This document shows, piece by piece, positions 42,580-51,533 of a DNA stretch of 64,000 bases (positions are counted from its first letter, which is position 1; each line of letters starts with the position of its first letter). Where the stretch lies: contig NZ_UWPJ01000024.1 of assembly GCF_900606115.1 (NCBI RefSeq), forward strand, positions 62,001 through 126,000, written 5' to 3'. Position numbers and translations under genes: made by a program. Under the pieces are notes generated by a model. That model saw nothing but the letters and a program-made list of their open reading frames with translations. It did not search any database and was not told where the DNA came from. The DNA is from Pigmentiphaga humi. GTDB lineage: Bacteria > Pseudomonadota > Gammaproteobacteria > Burkholderiales > Burkholderiaceae_B.

Positions 42580-44652
42580 TCACCACTTGTACTGCAGGCC
42601 GGCATGGACGGAGCGGCCGGAACCCGGGTTGAAAAGCGCCGACGTGGCGGTCGCCGTGCCCGCCACCGCCACGTTGGCGATGTAGCGCCTGTTCGACAGA
42701 TTGCGTCCTTCGACGTATCCCGACCACCCCGGCTTCGCATTGGCATAGCCGACCCTGACGTTCAGCAGCACGTACGGGTCGACCGTTTCCGTGTTGGCAT
42801 TGTCCGCATAGTAGGCCTTCGGCATCCATTCCACGTTCGGCCCGGCGTAGAAGCCGCCGGGATGCTTGTACAGCACTTCGGCGCGAATGGCGTGCATCGG
42901 CACACCGGGCAGGCGATTGCCGCCGTACTGGGGGTCGCCGTCGAAGTGGAAGTCGCTGTAGGTATAGGCGGCGTTGAACCAGAACCGGTCGCCCCGCTCG
43001 AAGGCCGATTCGAGAAAGGCCGCGCCGAACCCCAGTTCGATGCCCTGGTGGACGGTGCGGCCGGCGTTCACCACGGTGCAAGGGCTCCACGGCGCCGTGG
43101 TCAGGCACTGCAGTTCGTTCCTGATGCCTGCGCGGTAGAACGAGATGTCCCAGGTGAGGTCCCGGCGCCGCCCGCGCGTGCCGATTTCGTAAGTGGTCGC
43201 CGTCTGCGCTTTCAGCTCCGAGCTGGCCGGTGTGGCAAAGGTGTTGGCGTCGAAGGTCGGCGCCTCGGCGCTGCGCGAGACATTGGCGAAGACCTGCCAG
43301 GCGGGATCGACGTCCCACAACACGCCGACCTTCGGACTGAAGTTGCCGTAGCTGCGGCGGCCGGACTGGTCGCCATCCGACAGGAAGCGGTCCTCCCGCT
43401 CGCGCACGGCGTGCTGGAACTGCGCGCCCGCCACCACGGCAACGCCGCGTCCGACGAAGAAGGTGTTCTCCGCGTAGGCGGAAATGTTCTTCGACGTATC
43501 GATCATGGACGCGGCCAGCGCACCCTTCCTGGCGCCCGTCAGATTGACGTACTGGTTCGTGTCGATCGAGCCATTGTGCACATTGAAGCCCGCAACCAGC
43601 CGGTTGCGAAAGCCGGCTATCGTCCTGTCGTCGGCCGCGCGCACGAAACCGCCGTAGTCATTGACGCGGTAGTCGAGCCATTGGTAGATCGGGTGCATCA
43701 CGTGACGGTGAACGCCGAAGACGCCGAACTCCAGCGTGGTGGGCCCGAAGCGGAGCGTGGTCTTGTCGGCGAGACGGATCGAATCGATGTTGCGCTGCTG
43801 GTCGAGCCGCTCGAATTCGGCATCCGCGGTCCGCGGATCATGCAGCGCGGCGTCCTTGGTCACCTCGCCCGGCAGCCGCTGGCGTATCCGGTTGACGTTC
43901 AGGTAGAGGCGCGTCTCGGCATCCGCCGAAAAGCGGTAGCCGATATTGCCGCTGGCCCGCTGCTGGTCGCCGTCGCTGTGGTCGCGGTAGCCGTCGAAGC
44001 GCTGCGCGGATGCGGTGATGAAATAGTCGAACGCTCCATGAGCCGCGCCGGCGCTTGCCTGCGCGCGTCGATAGCCGAAGCTGCCCACATCGATGCGCCC
44101 TTCGAACGGTGCGGCGTCCCGGCCCGTCGGCGTAACGAAGTTGATCGCGCCGCCCAGCGAGTTGCTGCCATAGCGCAAGGCATTGGCGCCCTTGTAGACT
44201 TCCACATACCGATAGGCGGTCGGATCGATCTCGAAATTGTCCACCAATCCGTCCGAGGTATTGATCGGGATGCCGTCCATGTACAGGTTCAGCCCGCGGT
44301 TGCCGTAGTTGCGGGAAAGGCCGGAGCCGCGGATCGACATGCGGGCATCGTCGCCATAGCGAGACTGAACGAAGATGCCCGGCACCCATCCCAGGACATC
44401 CTTGACGGTCTGCGCCGGGGCGTTCTTGAACTGAGTGTCGGGCACGACGGCGACGCCGCCGGGCGTGCGTTCGATGTCGGCGATGGCCTGCTCCGTGTCC
44501 GGGACGGTCAGGGAGCCTGCGCCATCATCCGGCTGCGAGTCGCCGGTGACGGTCACGGCGGGCAGGACTTGCTGGGCATTCGCCATGCGCGGCGCGGCGA
44601 TCATGCCCAGGCCCGCAATCATCGCGCACAAGGCGCGGAACAGAAAAGACAT
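42580..44652 (-). CDS. TonB-dependent outer-membrane receptor
   Basis: The 690-residue protein starts at ATG 44652 behind GGAG, giving a signal peptide ending APRMANAQ. The TonB-box region precedes a plug domain (ADIERTPGGVAVVPD, ...VKDVLGWVPGIFVQ, RGSGLSRNYG, NALRYGSNSLGGAINF). A long beta-barrel follows and ends with the YVEGRNLSNRRY strand and aromatic C-terminus QYKW. There is no STN signalling domain. Partner genes upstream on the same strand (PepSY-type membrane protein, DUF2946 protein) are common with ferric-siderophore or copper receptors. The transported ligand is unknown; iron-chelate uptake is the usual reading. Confidence 0.93.
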   Translation of the reverse strand: MSFLFRALCAMIAGLGMIAAPRMANAQQVLPAVTVTGDSQPDDGAGSLTVPDTEQAIADIERTPGGVAVVPDTQFKNAPAQTVKDVLGWVPGIFVQSRYGDDARMSIRGSGLSRNYGNRGLNLYMDGIPINTSDGLVDNFEIDPTAYRYVEVYKGANALRYGSNSLGGAINFVTPTGRDAAPFEGRIDVGSFGYRRAQASAGAAHGAFDYFITASAQRFDGYRDHSDGDQQRASGNIGYRFSADAETRLYLNVNRIRQRLPGEVTKDAALHDPRTADAEFERLDQQRNIDSIRLADKTTLRFGPTTLEFGVFGVHRHVMHPIYQWLDYRVNDYGGFVRAADDRTIAGFRNRLVAGFNVHNGSIDTNQYVNLTGARKGALAASMIDTSKNISAYAENTFFVGRGVAVVAGAQFQHAVREREDRFLSDGDQSGRRSYGNFSPKVGVLWDVDPAWQVFANVSRSAEAPTFDANTFATPASSELKAQTATTYEIGTRGRRRDLTWDISFYRAGIRNELQCLTTAPWSPCTVVNAGRTVHQGIELGFGAAFLESAFERGDRFWFNAAYTYSDFHFDGDPQYGGNRLPGVPMHAIRAEVLYKHPGGFYAGPNVEWMPKAYYADNANTETVDPYVLLNVRVGYANAKPGWSGYVEGRNLSNRRYIANVAVAGTATATSALFNPGSGRSVHAGLQYKW

Positions 44653-44700
44653 GGTTTGCTCCATACGAGAATGTCAGGCTGCGGGGGATCCCCCCACGCG

Positions 44701-46161
44701 TCAGCGCATCGCGCGCCGCTTCAAGGCCAGGCTGTCCAGCGCCCATACCAGCAGCATCGTCCCGCCCATGAGCGGAAAGACCATGCCGAGGGCGGCCAGG
44801 CCGATCTTCCATCGGCGCATCGTCACTGGCGTGGGCAACCTGGCGGGTGCGCCGAGGGCTTTCTGCGGCCGCCGTTTCCACCACATCACGAATCCCGTGA
44901 TGGCCATGCCGGCCAAGCCCAGAGAGATGAGCGCGCAGACCAGCTGGTTGGCCAGGCCGAAGTAACGGCCCATGTGCAGGGACGTCCCGTACGACACCAA
45001 GCGGGAAACCGCGCCGTAGTCGTCGTAGCCGATTTCTTCCAGCACTTCGCCGCTGTACTGGTCGATATGCAGGACGTGCTCGCGCTTCGGGTCGGGAGGG
45101 AAATAGGAAACGGTGTAGACGCCGGATGGCGTCGAGGGAAAGGCCACGTCGTATCCGCGGGGGATGCCGTTCGCCCGGACGATGTCGAGTATGCGGTCCA
45201 GCGGCAATGCCGCTGCCGAGCCGCCAGCAGGACCGGATCCGGGCACTGTCGTGGCACCGACCGCCCAAGGCGTGCTCGGCAGCGGCAGGTCGTCCATGAC
45301 CATGGGGGGCATGCCGTCCATGCCCCGCCCGCCGGCGACCGCATCGCCATGCTGCGCGTGGTTGGCCGGCCGGGCAAGCTGCCGTCCGGGAATCGTCGAT
45401 TGCCGCGTCGAACCGCCCCAGACGCCAGGAGGCGAACCCAGGTTTGCGCGCGTGGCCAGCGACTTGAACTGCTCTCCCCACGAGCCGGACCACGGCAGGC
45501 CCGTGAGAATGAAGGCCACCGCGCCGGCGGCCAGCCAGATGCCCATCACGGCGTGCACACTCTTCCAGAATGCCCGGCCGCGCCAATCCAGCCGCGGCCA
45601 CAGCGTGCCGCGCCAGGTCAAAGCGCCGCGCGGCCACCACAGGGCGATGCCGGTGCCGACCATCACCAGGGTCCAGCAGGCCGCCAGCTCCATCAGCAGC
45701 TCGCCCGGCTTGCCGAGCAGCAGCTTGCGATGAATCATCCGGACACGCTGCATGAAGCGTTGCTCCACGCTCAGCGTGCCCAGCATCTCGCCGGTATAGG
45801 GGTTCAGGTAGACGCTGTGCTGCCGGCCGTCGGGATAGCGGAAAACGAATTCCGCACTGCGCTCCGGATCGGAGCCGACGGCCGCGGCAGCGGGGCGCGA
45901 TCCGGGCGGCACCGCGGCTTCGGCCCGCGCGAGCAAGTCATCCTCGGAGAGCCTGGGCGTCGTGGCAGGGGCCACGAGCAGCCGGCCGGGATACAACAGC
46001 GGATCGATCTGCGGTTGGAAGCAATACAGCGTGCCCGTGACGGCCAGCACCGTCAGGAAGGGCATGACGAACAGCGCCGCATAGAAGTGCCAGCGCCACA
46101 GCGTGCGATAGGCGGCGCTCCGAGCGGCCGCCGGCCGATCGGAAAAGTAAGGGGTGTGCAT
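44701..46161 (-). CDS. PepSY-associated membrane protein (siderophore-reductase-like PiuB family)
   Basis: The 486-residue protein has four predicted membrane helices: about residues 24-45 (AALFVMPFLTVLAVTGTLY), 160-176 (AACWTLVMVGTGIALWW), 205-222, and 385-412 (LVCALISLGLAGMAITGFVMWW), with a further hydrophobic stretch near the C-terminus. Large periplasmic PepSY-type segments lie between them (EDDLLARAEAAV; TGEMLGTL; HMGRYFGLANQ). Such proteins are thought to reduce or process imported ferric siderophores at the inner membrane. It lies 48 bases upstream of the TonB receptor and shares its direction. Confidence 0.9.
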   Translation of the reverse strand: MHTPYFSDRPAAARSAAYRTLWRWHFYAALFVMPFLTVLAVTGTLYCFQPQIDPLLYPGRLLVAPATTPRLSEDDLLARAEAAVPPGSRPAAAAVGSDPERSAEFVFRYPDGRQHSVYLNPYTGEMLGTLSVEQRFMQRVRMIHRKLLLGKPGELLMELAACWTLVMVGTGIALWWPRGALTWRGTLWPRLDWRGRAFWKSVHAVMGIWLAAGAVAFILTGLPWSGSWGEQFKSLATRANLGSPPGVWGGSTRQSTIPGRQLARPANHAQHGDAVAGGRGMDGMPPMVMDDLPLPSTPWAVGATTVPGSGPAGGSAAALPLDRILDIVRANGIPRGYDVAFPSTPSGVYTVSYFPPDPKREHVLHIDQYSGEVLEEIGYDDYGAVSRLVSYGTSLHMGRYFGLANQLVCALISLGLAGMAITGFVMWWKRRPQKALGAPARLPTPVTMRRWKIGLAALGMVFPLMGGTMLLVWALDSLALKRRAMR

Positions 46162-46220
46162 GAGTCGCCTCGGGCCCGGCCTGGCGGCCGGATTCGGGTT
46201 CTTCCTGGCGAATGAGCTCG

Positions 46221-46247
46221 CCTCGATGCGCCCAGGTAGCGCATCGA
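46221..46247. terminator. Perfect 10-bp hairpin between DUF2946 and PepSY genes
   Basis: CTCGATGCGC-CCAGGTA-GCGCATCGAG is a perfect ten-base-pair stem with a seven-base loop. It sits in the 106 bases between the two same-strand genes. With no T-run it could be a partial terminator or an RNA-processing or stability element that sets unequal expression of the three-gene operon. Confidence 0.5.
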
Positions 46248-46267
46248 GACATCAGAGACTCGAGGGA

Positions 46268-46663
46268 TCAGGAAAAACGCGGCGGGGCGCGGGGCTGGCC
46301 GGAGGGAAACGCGCCTATCGGCGTGAAGCGGCGCAGCGGCGGCAGCAACAGCGCCAGCATGACGAGCAACAGCGGAAACGGCATCGCGGGCGGCACGGGC
46401 AGCAAGGCCGCATCGTGCGTCAGCAGGCCGCAGTAGCCGCAATCCTCCAGGTCCGCCTGGTGATGCGACGAGTCATGCTGCTTGTCCAGCTTGAGAATGG
46501 AAACGATGGCCGATTGCCCCGGCGTATCCGCTTCGGTGCAGATCGGCACCGTGACGCTCCACGTCGCCGCCAGGAAGTGGCTGACCGTCGGCGCGCAGAC
46601 GAGCAGCAGCATGGCAATGATGCCAAGCCATGCTGTGAATCGCTTGCGGTATGCGGAAACCAT
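46268..46663 (-). CDS. DUF2946-family small exported/membrane protein
   Basis: The 131-residue protein has a signal or membrane segment at the start (WLGIIAMLLLVCAPTVSHFL) and a second hydrophobic helix near residue 105 (PFPLLLVMLALLLPPL). The loop between them carries the signature DLEDCGYCGLLTHDAALLP, with a C-x2-C pair and upstream histidines (KQHDSSHHQ). This composition suggests metal binding, and DUF2946 genes often accompany copper or TonB-receptor genes. It is the first gene of the minus-strand operon with PepSY and TonB genes. The role is unproven. Confidence 0.85.
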   Translation of the reverse strand: MVSAYRKRFTAWLGIIAMLLLVCAPTVSHFLAATWSVTVPICTEADTPGQSAIVSILKLDKQHDSSHHQADLEDCGYCGLLTHDAALLPVPPAMPFPLLLVMLALLLPPLRRFTPIGAFPSGQPRAPPRFS

Positions 46664-46937
46664 CGTCGGAGCATCTGAGAAAAAGCGCTGGCCGGATGGA
46701 CCGAAAGGGCCGCCGCGCTCGAGGCATTGAATTCTACTGAAAATCCCGGGGAAGGAAAGCCGTGGCAGATACGGACCGGCCGTGCCCGGACTCCATTCTT
46801 CCGGGCTCAGGAAAGATGTATTCCAGTTTCGGCGATTTACGCCCGTGGCCTCGACTTCTAACCTACGCGGCAGTCGAGTCCGCCGCCGCCCAGGAGGCGC
46901 GAACCCATCGATGAGAAAAACCACTGGAGACAGCTCC

Positions 46938-48092
46938 ATGCCTTATCGCAAACCCACGGTCGCCTCCTCCCCAGGCGCAATGTCTTCGAACGAGCAAGAG
47001 CCGGCTTCGGACTCCCCCCATGGGTCCGGCTTGGGATGCCTCTGCTGCTCGCGCCGTCGATTCATGACGCTGGCCGGCGCTGCAATGCTGAGCACGCCCT
47101 CGCTGACCCGGGCCGCCACTGCGCCGTCCGAGCCCCGGGCACCGCATCGCATCGATGTCCACCATCACATCTTTCCCCCGAAATACGTCGAGATCGCGCG
47201 CGAGCGCATCCTGTCGTTCGCGCCGAACTTCGCCCATGTGCTGAAGTGGACGCCGGCGCAGTCGCTCGAGATGATGGATCGGTCCGGCATCCGCACCGCC
47301 ATGGTTTCCCTGTCGAACCCCGGCACGTGGTTCGGCGATGTATCGGAAGCGCGCCATCTGGCGCGCCTGGCCAACGATTACGCGGCCGGGATGCGGCGGG
47401 ACCATCCCGAACGCTTCGGTGTGCTGGCATCGCTGTCGCTGCCTGACGTCGAGGGCAGTCTGAAGGAAATTGCCTACGCCTATGACGTGCTCGAGGTCGA
47501 TGGAGTCGGCCTGCTCACCAGCTACGAAGACAAGTGGCCCGGCGACGACGCATTCGCACCGGTCTTCCAGGAGCTCAACCGCCGCAAAGCCACCGTATTC
47601 TTCCATCCCACCTCCGCGGCTTGCTGTTCGGCGTTGATGGAGGGCGTAGCGCCGCCGCTGATCGAATACATGTTCGATACCACCCGCGCCATCGTCAGTC
47701 TTTTGTTGAGCGGCGCGCTCTCGAAGTACCGGGACATCAAGTTCATTTTTTCCCATGCCGGCGGCGCTACGGCCCCGCTGATTCAGCGCATCCTGTTCCA
47801 CACCACGGTCAACAAGGTCGTCGCCGAGCGTTTGCCCGATGGCGCCCTGGCCGATCTCAAGCGGCTCTATTTCGATGCCGCGACGTCGACCAGCCCCGCG
47901 AACCTTGGCGCGATTCTCGATCTTGCCGGTACGGACCGCATCGTTCTAGGGACCGACTTCCCGTACTTGCCGCCACAGACCACGCTGCCCGGCCTGATGA
48001 AGTTCGGCTTTGCCAGCGAAGACCTCGAGAAAATCGAACGGACCAATGCGCTGACCCTGTTTCCAAGGCTGAAGACGAGTGCCGCGGGCTAG
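46938..48092 (+). CDS. Tat-exported amidohydrolase (ACMSD-type decarboxylase/hydrolase fold)
   Basis: The 384-residue protein starts at ATG 46938, behind GGAGA. A twin-arginine signal is clear at residues 38-50 (SRRRFMTLAGAAM), preceded by a cluster of three cysteines (GCLCC, 34-37). The metallo-dependent barrel has HRIDVHHHIFPP (two metal histidines), FFHPT, FIFSHAGG and the metal Asp in LGTDFPY, the pattern of ACMSD/gamma-resorcylate decarboxylase-type proteins. Those enzymes are usually cytoplasmic, so a Tat-exported one is uncommon. It converges on a VOC gene and is divergent from the DUF2946 gene. The reaction (hydrolysis or decarboxylation) is undetermined. Confidence 0.85.
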   Translation: MPYRKPTVASSPGAMSSNEQEPASDSPHGSGLGCLCCSRRRFMTLAGAAMLSTPSLTRAATAPSEPRAPHRIDVHHHIFPPKYVEIARERILSFAPNFAHVLKWTPAQSLEMMDRSGIRTAMVSLSNPGTWFGDVSEARHLARLANDYAAGMRRDHPERFGVLASLSLPDVEGSLKEIAYAYDVLEVDGVGLLTSYEDKWPGDDAFAPVFQELNRRKATVFFHPTSAACCSALMEGVAPPLIEYMFDTTRAIVSLLLSGALSKYRDIKFIFSHAGGATAPLIQRILFHTTVNKVVAERLPDGALADLKRLYFDAATSTSPANLGAILDLAGTDRIVLGTDFPYLPPQTTLPGLMKFGFASEDLEKIERTNALTLFPRLKTSAAG

Positions 48093-48101
48093 CGCCCGCA
48101 C

Positions 48102-48138
48102 AGGCGGCACGCAGGCGACCCCGGCAGGCATGCCGCCT
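48102..48138. terminator. Hairpin between convergent amidohydrolase and VOC genes
   Basis: AGGCGGCA (48102-48109) pairs perfectly with TGCCGCCT (48131-48138) around a 21-base GC-rich loop. It lies between the two stops and touches the stop of the VOC gene, a typical place for shared termination. No T-run is present. Confidence 0.45.
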
Positions 48139-49103
48139 CAAAGCAGATAGGGGAGGTCTTCCTCGCTGGCCGATGCAATGACTTCCGGGCGCCAATCCCG
48201 ATCGACGTACAGTTGCATGACCAGCCCATCCGTATCGGCAACGCTGACGGCGCGGCGGGACGCATGGTTCACCTCGCGCACGATGGTCGCGCCCAGGCGT
48301 TCGGCGCCGCGCATGGCCGCGTCGAGGTCGCGCTCGGACCAGACCTCGACCCCGACGTGGTGCATGCCTGCCGGGGCCTGGGCCTGCCTGATCAAGGCGA
48401 TGTCGCCAGTGCTGGCCGATCCGGCCAGCAGCACGCACGGGCCGCTCCTGTCGCCGAAGTAGGTCTTCAGCCCCGCCACCGTCGTATAGAACTCGAACAT
48501 CGCGTCGAAATCCCGCACGCTCAGCCCGATGTGGGTCACCCGCTTGCCCTGCACCAGCGCGCCCTCCAGCCGCTTGAGCCTGGGATGCGGATTCACCAGG
48601 CAACGGGCGTCGGGGACGTTGGTGACACCAGGCTCCCATTTCGGCTTCTGCTTGATGATGATGCCCTTGCGGGCCTCTTCCCAGTCTTCGACCACGTCCG
48701 CGTAGAACTCGACGGCGTTGCCATCCGGATCGCGCATGTAGATGGAATGGGCCACGTCGTGATCGGCGGCCCGCATCGGGCCGATCCCGTCCGCCACGGC
48801 CCGCTTGTAGCTCTCCACCAGCGCGGCTTCCGATTCGACCTCGAACGCCAGATGGTTGAGTCCGGGCTTCTGGCCCTCGGGGGCGTAATGGCTGCGCAGG
48901 TCGATCAGGGCGAAATCGTGATAGGTGTTGCCGTTGCTCAGGAAACTGGCCAGGTTGTCGGGCTGCCGGTACGCTTCGGCAAAGCCGAAGACATCGCGAT
49001 AGAAGTCGCAAGCCTTGACATAGTCGCTGACGAACTGGTTCGAATGAGCCAGCCTGCGCGGGGAGAAGTACACGGGCCGGTCTTTTGCTTGAATGGGATT
49101 CAT
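48138..49103 (-). CDS. Two-domain VOC-family dioxygenase-like protein (catechol 2,3-dioxygenase family)
   Basis: The 321-residue protein has two VOC halves. In half one RRLAHSN, TYHDFALI, LNHLAFEV and AVEFYAD supply the full set of His/His/Glu positions of type I extradiol enzymes. In half two THIGLSV and HHVGVEV are kept but the Glu position is Gln (VMQLYVD). The active site therefore seems to be in the N-terminal half, the reverse of BphC-type enzymes. It is divergent from the alpha/beta hydrolase gene at 49357, and ring cleavage followed by hydrolysis is a natural pairing. Confidence 0.85.
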   Translation of the reverse strand: MNPIQAKDRPVYFSPRRLAHSNQFVSDYVKACDFYRDVFGFAEAYRQPDNLASFLSNGNTYHDFALIDLRSHYAPEGQKPGLNHLAFEVESEAALVESYKRAVADGIGPMRAADHDVAHSIYMRDPDGNAVEFYADVVEDWEEARKGIIIKQKPKWEPGVTNVPDARCLVNPHPRLKRLEGALVQGKRVTHIGLSVRDFDAMFEFYTTVAGLKTYFGDRSGPCVLLAGSASTGDIALIRQAQAPAGMHHVGVEVWSERDLDAAMRGAERLGATIVREVNHASRRAVSVADTDGLVMQLYVDRDWRPEVIASASEEDLPYLL

Positions 49104-49356
49104 GGATAAAGGCCTGGGGATTCGGGACGTCGGTTCAGTTCAGGGCGGGCGTCTCGAGCGGGAATCGAGCACGCAATCACCATAAGGCCCGATCGATGGA
49201 AGGACAAACGATTTATCGTGCGCGATAGGATGAGCGAGCCTCAACCGTGGCGCATGAGTACGGCTAATCCGACGCGTGATTATTTTTGCGTTGCGCCATA
49301 CCCGTAGATGGCGGCAAGATCGCCCTTCATCTTTTTCTCCGGCGCCGCGATCTTCC
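49104..49356. promoter_or_regulatory. Divergent promoter region with small inverted repeat
   Basis: The region lies between a VOC gene and an alpha/beta hydrolase gene. TATCG-TGCG-CGATA (49214-49227) is a five-base inverted repeat in a context that could fit a LysR T-N11-A site. The LysR gene at 51516-52532 is a candidate regulator. Nothing else is evident. Confidence 0.35.
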
Positions 49357-50127
49357 ATGCCCTACCTGCCCAGGCAAGACAGCGTTCTGTACTACGAGGT
49401 GCACGGCCACGGGGCGCCTGTCGTTCTCTTGCATGGGGTCGGGGGCAACCATGCAAGCTGGTTCTACCAGATCGAGGCCTGGTCCCGGAACTTCCAGCTC
49501 ATCGCCGTCGATGCGCGCGGGTTCGGCAATTCGTCGGACGTGGAAGGCGCGGGGCGCAGCGCATTCACGGACGACCTCGCCCATCTTCTCGATGAGCTCG
49601 GCCTGGCGAGGACCGCGCTCGTCGCGCAATCCATGGGCGGCGGCACCGCCGCCGATTTCGCCTGCCGCCATCCGTCCAGGGTATCGGCGCTGGTGCTGGC
49701 CGATACCCTGACCTGGCTCGCTCCGCCGCCGGACCTGGCCGGCGCGCTCGCCGAGGCGCGGCGGGCGGCAGCCGGGCTGAGCCAATCCGAACGAGTGCTG
49801 GGCGCCACCTTCCGCCGCACCAGGCCCGCCTTGAGCGAACTCTACCTGCAGATCGCCAGCTTCAACCGCTACACCTTCAAGACCCTGGCCGGCGAACAGG
49901 CCCGGCACGCGCCGGACGAGCTCGCCGCCACCGGCATCCCGATCTGCTTCGTGGCGGGAGAGGAAGACGTGCTCTTTCCTCCCGCGCTCATCGCGCAGAC
50001 CTGCCGGGCCGTTCGAGGCTCGAACCTGATATGCGTGCCCCAGGCGGGGCATTCGGCATACTTCGAAGCCCCGGAGGCCTTCAACCGCGAGGTCGGCGAC
50101 TGGCTGCGCGCGCACATCGGCAGTTGA
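49357..50127 (+). CDS. Alpha/beta hydrolase (enol-lactonase/MCP-hydrolase-like)
   Basis: The 256-residue protein starts at ATG 49357. The catalytic triad is visible as Ser92 (VAQSMGGG), Asp in GEEDVLFPP (about 210) and His in QAGHSAYFEAPEAFN (about 235), with the oxyanion HGVGGNH at about 26-32. The size and the HSAYFEAPEAFN end resemble 3-oxoadipate enol-lactonases and meta-cleavage-product hydrolases. It leads the operon with a small VOC protein and a hydroxyacid dehydrogenase. Confidence 0.88.
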   Translation: MPYLPRQDSVLYYEVHGHGAPVVLLHGVGGNHASWFYQIEAWSRNFQLIAVDARGFGNSSDVEGAGRSAFTDDLAHLLDELGLARTALVAQSMGGGTAADFACRHPSRVSALVLADTLTWLAPPPDLAGALAEARRAAAGLSQSERVLGATFRRTRPALSELYLQIASFNRYTFKTLAGEQARHAPDELAATGIPICFVAGEEDVLFPPALIAQTCRAVRGSNLICVPQAGHSAYFEAPEAFNREVGDWLRAHIGS

Positions 50128-50167
50128 GGCGCCCTCCTACCACCACTGACCCATCCGGAGTTTTCTA

Positions 50168-50584
50168 TTGGAACCCGTTCCCTTTCATTTGGCGTTTCCC
50201 GTCCGGGATCTCGCGGAGGCCCGGCACTTCTACGGCGAGGTGCTCGGCTGCCTCGAAGGCCGCAGCACGGACCACTGGATCGATTTCTCGCTCTATGGCA
50301 ACCAGATCGTTGCCCATCTGTGCGAATCGGCAGGCGCATCCTCGCGCAGCGATGTCGATGGGCATGGCGTGCCTGTTCCGCATTTCGGAGTGGTCCTGTC
50401 CATGGGAGCTTTCGACGAACTGGCCGAGCGGGTGCGCCGGGCGGGCATCCGCTTCGAGCTCGAGCCGCAGGTCCGCTTCAAGGGACTGGCAGGCGAACAG
50501 GCGACCATGTTTTTCAAGGATCCCTCCGGCAACGCGCTGGAGTTCAAGGCGCTTGCCGACATGGGCCGGCTCTTTGCCAAATAG
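50168..50584 (+). CDS. Small VOC-family protein (glyoxalase/dioxygenase-like)
   Basis: The 138-residue protein starts at TTG 50168, placed eight bases after GGAG; no ATG fits the domain start. It is one VOC unit: His7 (PFHLAFPV), a His in VPHFGVVLS (about 78), and Glu in NALEFKAL (about 127), with [18 protein letters not shown] in the middle. All three metal positions are therefore present. It is 40 bases downstream of the alpha/beta hydrolase gene and 10 bases before a dehydrogenase. Confidence 0.82.
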   Translation: MEPVPFHLAFPVRDLAEARHFYGEVLGCLEGRSTDHWIDFSLYGNQIVAHLCESAGASSRSDVDGHGVPVPHFGVVLSMGAFDELAERVRRAGIRFELEPQVRFKGLAGEQATMFFKDPSGNALEFKALADMGRLFAK

Positions 50585-50594
50585 CCGCCAGAAT

Positions 50595-51533
50595 ATGGAA
50601 ATACTTTTTGCAATGAAAGGGGTGGAGACGCAAACGTGGCTGTCGGCGCTGCGCACCGCCCTGCCTGCGGCCCGCATCCGGGTCTGGGCCGAGGGCGACG
50701 ACGCGCCCGCGGACTACATCCTGTTCTGGAAGGAACACCCTGGTGCGCTGGCGCCGCGTCCCGGCGTCAAGGCGATTTTCAATATGGGCGCGGGCGTCGA
50801 TGCATTGATACGGCTGCATCGCGAGCACGGTGACGCCATCATGCGCGACGTGCCGATCGTGCGCCTCGAAGATGCCGGCATGGCCAGGCAAATGGCGCAA
50901 TGCGCCGCATACTATGCCCTGCGCTATCTGCGCCGGTTCGACCTATATGACGAACAGGCGCGGCGCGCCTTGTGGCAGCCGCTCGACGCGCCATCCGCCG
51001 ACACGTTCATCATCGGCGTCCTGGGCGCGGGCAAGCTCGGCCTGCCCGTGGCCCGGACATTGGCCGACATGGGCTTTCCCGTGCGCTTGTACAGCCGCAC
51101 CGAAAAAAGCCTGCCGGGCATCGCCACCTATGCGGGCACCGCCAGCCTGGAGGCCTTCGCCACCGGCGCGACGATGCTCGTCAACCTGCTGCCGCATACG
51201 CCGGACACCGAAGGCATTCTGAACGCCAGCCTCTTCTCGCGCATGGCCGATGGCGGCTACCTGCTCAATCTGGCGCGCGGAGATCACCTGGTCGAATCCG
51301 ATCTTCTCGACGCGCTCGCGCGCGGCAAGCTCGCCCGCGCGGCACTCGACGTGTTCAGAACGGAGCCGCTTCCCAAGGAGCATCCATTCTGGCGGCATCC
51401 CCGCCTCGACCTGACGCCGCACATCTCGGCCCGCACCTTGATCAGCGAAAGCGTTGCCCAGGTTGCGGACAAGATCCGGCGCAGCCAGCACGGCGAAGCG
51501 CTGGACGGGCTCGATCTACAACGAGGCTATTGA
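50595..51533 (+). CDS. D-2-hydroxyacid dehydrogenase (GhrA-like glyoxylate/hydroxypyruvate reductase)
   Basis: The 312-residue protein starts at ATG 50595. The Rossmann motif GVLGAGKLGLPVA, LYSRTEKS after the second strand (basic, NADPH-type), and the catalytic region LNLARGDHLVE, FRTEPLPKEHPFW and LTPHISA are those of GhrA-type 2-oxoacid reductases. Its end overlaps the end of the convergent LysR gene by 18 bases. It closes the operon begun at 49357 and likely reduces a 2-oxo acid released by the hydrolase. Confidence 0.9.
   Translation: MEILFAMKGVETQTWLSALRTALPAARIRVWAEGDDAPADYILFWKEHPGALAPRPGVKAIFNMGAGVDALIRLHREHGDAIMRDVPIVRLEDAGMARQMAQCAAYYALRYLRRFDLYDEQARRALWQPLDAPSADTFIIGVLGAGKLGLPVARTLADMGFPVRLYSRTEKSLPGIATYAGTASLEAFATGATMLVNLLPHTPDTEGILNASLFSRMADGGYLLNLARGDHLVESDLLDALARGKLARAALDVFRTEPLPKEHPFWRHPRLDLTPHISARTLISESVAQVADKIRRSQHGEALDGLDLQRGY

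Noticed and set aside
42550-46215. A 1221-codon open frame on the plus strand
   Set aside because: It is antisense to the TonB receptor and PepSY genes and reads as Arg/Gly/Ala/His-rich nonsense with no domain; long shadow frames are expected at this GC content.
46664-46937. A Fur box upstream of the TonB operon
   Set aside because: No good match to the GATAATGATAATCATTATC consensus was found in the region; the A/T-rich parts near 46730 do not align.
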